This document shows positions 40,541-41,529 of a stretch of 41,529 nt of DNA, piece by piece. Numbering within the stretch: the first letter of the stretch is position 1; every line of letters starts with the position of its first letter. The notes beneath the pieces are model-generated. The model searched no databases and had not been told where the DNA came from. It saw only the letters and a program-made list of their open reading frames with translations. Source of the DNA: a virus; the IMG/VR virus record IMGVR_UViG_3300031759_000059, positions 1 to 41,529 of that record. The stretch is one strand, 5' to 3'. A program made the translations under genes and the position numbers.

Positions 40541-40632
40541 TGGTCCTTCTGGAGGGACTCGAACCCCCATTAGCGGCTTATCTAGCACTCACTCCTTATA
40601 AGGGAGCCGTTCTACCATTGAACTACAGAAGG
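40541..40632 (-). tRNA. tRNA with TAT anticodon (Ile, AUA) and an unusually long variable arm
   Basis: CCTTCTG/CAGAAGG acceptor, A73, CCA. Anticodon loop CTTATAA in stem GCTCC/GGAGT. The D-arm is of class I type, yet the variable region is about 22 nt with a possible AGTG/CGCT stem, as in class II tRNAs (Leu, Ser, Tyr). Total 92 nt. Identity is uncertain. Confidence 0.75.
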
Positions 40633-40643
40633 ATAAAAATATT

Positions 40644-40733
40644 TGGCGGAAGCGGTGAGATTCGAACTCACGAAGGGTTTCCCCTTGTCTGTTTTCAAGA
40701 CAGGTGCAATCAGCCAGGCTCTGCCACGCTTCC
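40644..40733 (-). tRNA. tRNA-Ser(TGA)
   Basis: GGAAGCG/CGCTTCC acceptor, G73, CCA. Anticodon loop CTTGAAA; long variable arm (AAGGGGAAACCCTT) typical of Ser. Confidence 0.95.
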
Positions 40734-40740
40734 AAAATAA

Positions 40741-40926
40741 GTGGGCGGTTTGCTGTACTCTCCTAACCTCGAATACGTAATGTTACAGCTTTCTCCCGGG
40801 TAGCAAGTCACCACATTGTTCTTCAGCTTGCGCTGTGATTCCTCCTTGCTTGGTAGGTATTTTTGATCTTACAGGGTTTTATTGGCACGCCCTACTTCAC
40901 CCTAAACGCGATGTGGTTGGAATACT
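40741..40926. ncRNA. Possible structured RNA between tRNA-Ile and tRNA-Ser
   Basis: A 186-bp gene-free gap in a minus-strand tRNA operon. On the minus strand it can fold into a stem AGCAAG/CTTGCT enclosing TCAC/GTGA and an AGC-GCAA-GCT hairpin with a GNRA loop, and a second arm GCTGTAAC/GTTA...TACAGC. I found no tRNA or ORF of substance in it. The class is unknown. Confidence 0.4.
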
Positions 40927-41000
40927 TGGTAGTCCGTACTGGTTACGATCCAGTGTTTGTCGATTATCAGTCGACTGTTCTCCCATTGAACTAACAGACT
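40927..41000 (-). tRNA. tRNA-Ile(GAT)
   Basis: AGTCTGT/ACGGACT acceptor, A73, CCA. Anticodon loop CTGATAA in stem GTCGA/TCGAC. T-loop ATCGTAA has A at position 54 instead of T. Confidence 0.9.
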
Positions 41001-41007
41001 ATAAAAA

Positions 41008-41083
41008 TGGCTCCGGTCGTTGGAATCGAACCAACCTTCATGGATTAACAGTCCACCGCCTACACCGTGTTTGCTTGACCGGA
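41008..41083 (-). tRNA. tRNA-Asn(GTT)
   Basis: TCCGGTC/GACCGGA acceptor, G73, CCA. Anticodon loop CTGTTAA in stem TGGA/TCCA. Confidence 0.94.
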
Positions 41084-41106
41084 ATAAAACTTTACTACTA
41101 CTAACT

Positions 41107-41181
41107 TGGTGCGCAGTGAAAGGATTGAACTTTCGACCTTGGCCTTGTAAGGGCCCTGCTCTCCCGCTGAGCTAACCGCGC
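41107..41181 (-). tRNA. tRNA-Val(TAC)
   Basis: GCGCGGT/ACTGCGC acceptor, A73, CCA. Anticodon loop CTTACAA. Confidence 0.95.
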
Positions 41182-41189
41182 AATTAATT

Positions 41190-41264
41190 TGGTGGACCGT
41201 CGGGGAGTCGAACCCCGTACTCCTGCGTGCAAGGCAGGTGTGTTCCCAAGTATACCAACAGCCC
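41190..41264 (-). tRNA. tRNA-Ala(TGC)
   Basis: GGGCTGT/ACGGTCC acceptor with the G3-U70 alanine identity pair, A73, CCA. Anticodon loop CTTGCAC in stem CCTGC/GCAGG. Confidence 0.95.
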
Positions 41265-41277
41265 GTAACTTTAAAAC

Positions 41278-41353
41278 TGGTACTCCCAACGAGATTCGAA
41301 CTCGTGTTACCTGCGTGAAAGGCGGGTGTCCTAGGCCTCTAGACGATGGGAGC
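41278..41353 (-). tRNA. tRNA-Glu(TTC), copy 2
   Basis: GCTCCCA/TGGGAGT acceptor with G1-U72 wobble, A73, CCA. Anticodon loop CTTTCAC; one C-A mismatch in the anticodon stem. D- and T-arms are identical to copy 1 at 35052. First gene after a strong promoter. Confidence 0.94.
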
Positions 41354-41369
41354 AATGACTCTAATAAAC

Positions 41370-41398
41370 ATTATATAGCTAACAGACAATGCTGTCAA
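41370..41398 (-). promoter_or_regulatory. Sigma70-type promoter of the right-hand tRNA operon
   Basis: TTGACA (41393-41398), 17 bp, TATAAT (41370-41375), minus strand. It drives Glu-Ala-Val-Asn-Ile and probably onward. Confidence 0.85.
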
Positions 41399-41406
41399 CA
41401 ATTATT

Positions 41407-41482
41407 TGGCGCGATATAGGGGTTTCGATCCCCTTACCTCGGCAGTGACAGTGCCGTGCTCTCCCGATTGAGCTAATACCGC
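41407..41482 (-). tRNA. tRNA-Asp(GTC)
   Basis: GCGGTAT/ATATCGC acceptor, G73, CCA. Anticodon loop CTGTCAC in stem CGGCA/TGCCG. T-loop ATCGAAA has A at position 54. It lies upstream of the promoter at 41370, so it belongs to a transcript from beyond the window. Confidence 0.92.
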
Positions 41483-41529
41483 ATTTATAAACTACTATAC
41501 CATTTCATACCTTTAGTAGCACGACCATT

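Noticed and set aside
40741-40926. RNase P RNA
   Set aside because: GAGGAA and ACAGCAAACCGCC recall conserved parts of rnpB, but the element is too short and the other conserved blocks are missing.
40378-41419. Several plus-strand ORFs in the tRNA array (such as MAGPPRIELGL and MVDRRGVEPRTPA)
   Set aside because: Typical false ORFs from reading tRNA genes backwards (RIELG, GVEPRT phrases come from T-arms).
34256-41482. Group I or split introns within the tRNA genes
   Set aside because: Every tRNA folds without interruption in the anticodon arm, and no intron core was seen.

Overview
This window looks like part of the genome of a large tailed phage of the T4 superfamily (a contractile-tailed myovirus). 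The evidence is phage-type tail-fibre genes, T4-type late promoter motifs (TATAAATA or GATAAATA) in front of structural genes, small membrane genes and homing-endonuclease genes, dense overlapping genes on long one-strand runs, several free-standing homing endonucleases and a 25-gene tRNA array. The host cannot be named. The phage tmRNA is circularly permuted (two-piece), a form known from alphaproteobacteria, some betaproteobacteria and marine picocyanobacteria, so the host is probably Gram-negative and from one of those groups.

Layout. 1-8600 (minus): six tail-fibre or adhesin-type structural genes, the last one running off the left edge, with late-type motifs at 8643 and 2164 and a terminator at 2175-2200. 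8680-10761 (minus): a complete groES-groEL operon with its own sigma70-type promoter, a leader hairpin and a terminator. 10769-13256 (minus): an HNH endonuclease, a ParB/DGQHR-like protein, a permuted tmRNA and a small basic protein. 13323-18376 (minus): small early-type genes under a uniform family of strong promoters, then an operon with a CxxC zinc-finger protein, ClpP and an asparagine-synthetase-like protein. 18400-30103: a mosaic of auxiliary genes. On the plus strand these are two glycosyltransferase-like paralogues, a radical SAM enzyme and a run of small membrane proteins with a GIY-YIG endonuclease. On the minus strand they are a UvdE repair endonuclease, a coiled-coil fibre protein and an overlapping cassette of a nucleotide-sugar dehydrogenase, a 2-oxoglutarate-oxygenase-like protein and an amidinotransferase. 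30100-34241 (minus): an overlapping cassette of a lipoprotein, a CHASE2-adenylate cyclase, a radical SAM/SPASM-like enzyme and a secreted S11 D,D-peptidase. 34256-41482 (minus): 25 tRNA genes for 17 amino acids (Lys, Pro and Tyr not seen), interleaved with endonucleases, a YkuK-like RNase H fold protein, a dual-specificity phosphatase, a methyltransferase-like protein and small hypothetical genes.

How the genes work together. The phage appears to bring its own translation support (25 tRNAs, including initiator-like Met and Ile2-like CAT species, plus tmRNA) and protein quality control (GroEL/ES, ClpP). Eleven near-identical sigma70 promoters (TTGACA/T, 17-18 bp, TATAAT or TATACT) drive the early-type genes and tRNA operons. 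At three of them the -10 box lies exactly six bases before the ATG, which predicts leaderless mRNAs. The most unusual parts are the permuted phage tmRNA with its unfamiliar tag, the phage-encoded membrane adenylate cyclase in a four-gene envelope cassette, and the sugar/guanidine-type modification island flanked by paralogous glycosyltransferase-like genes. Functions are assigned from motifs read by eye; no database search was run.
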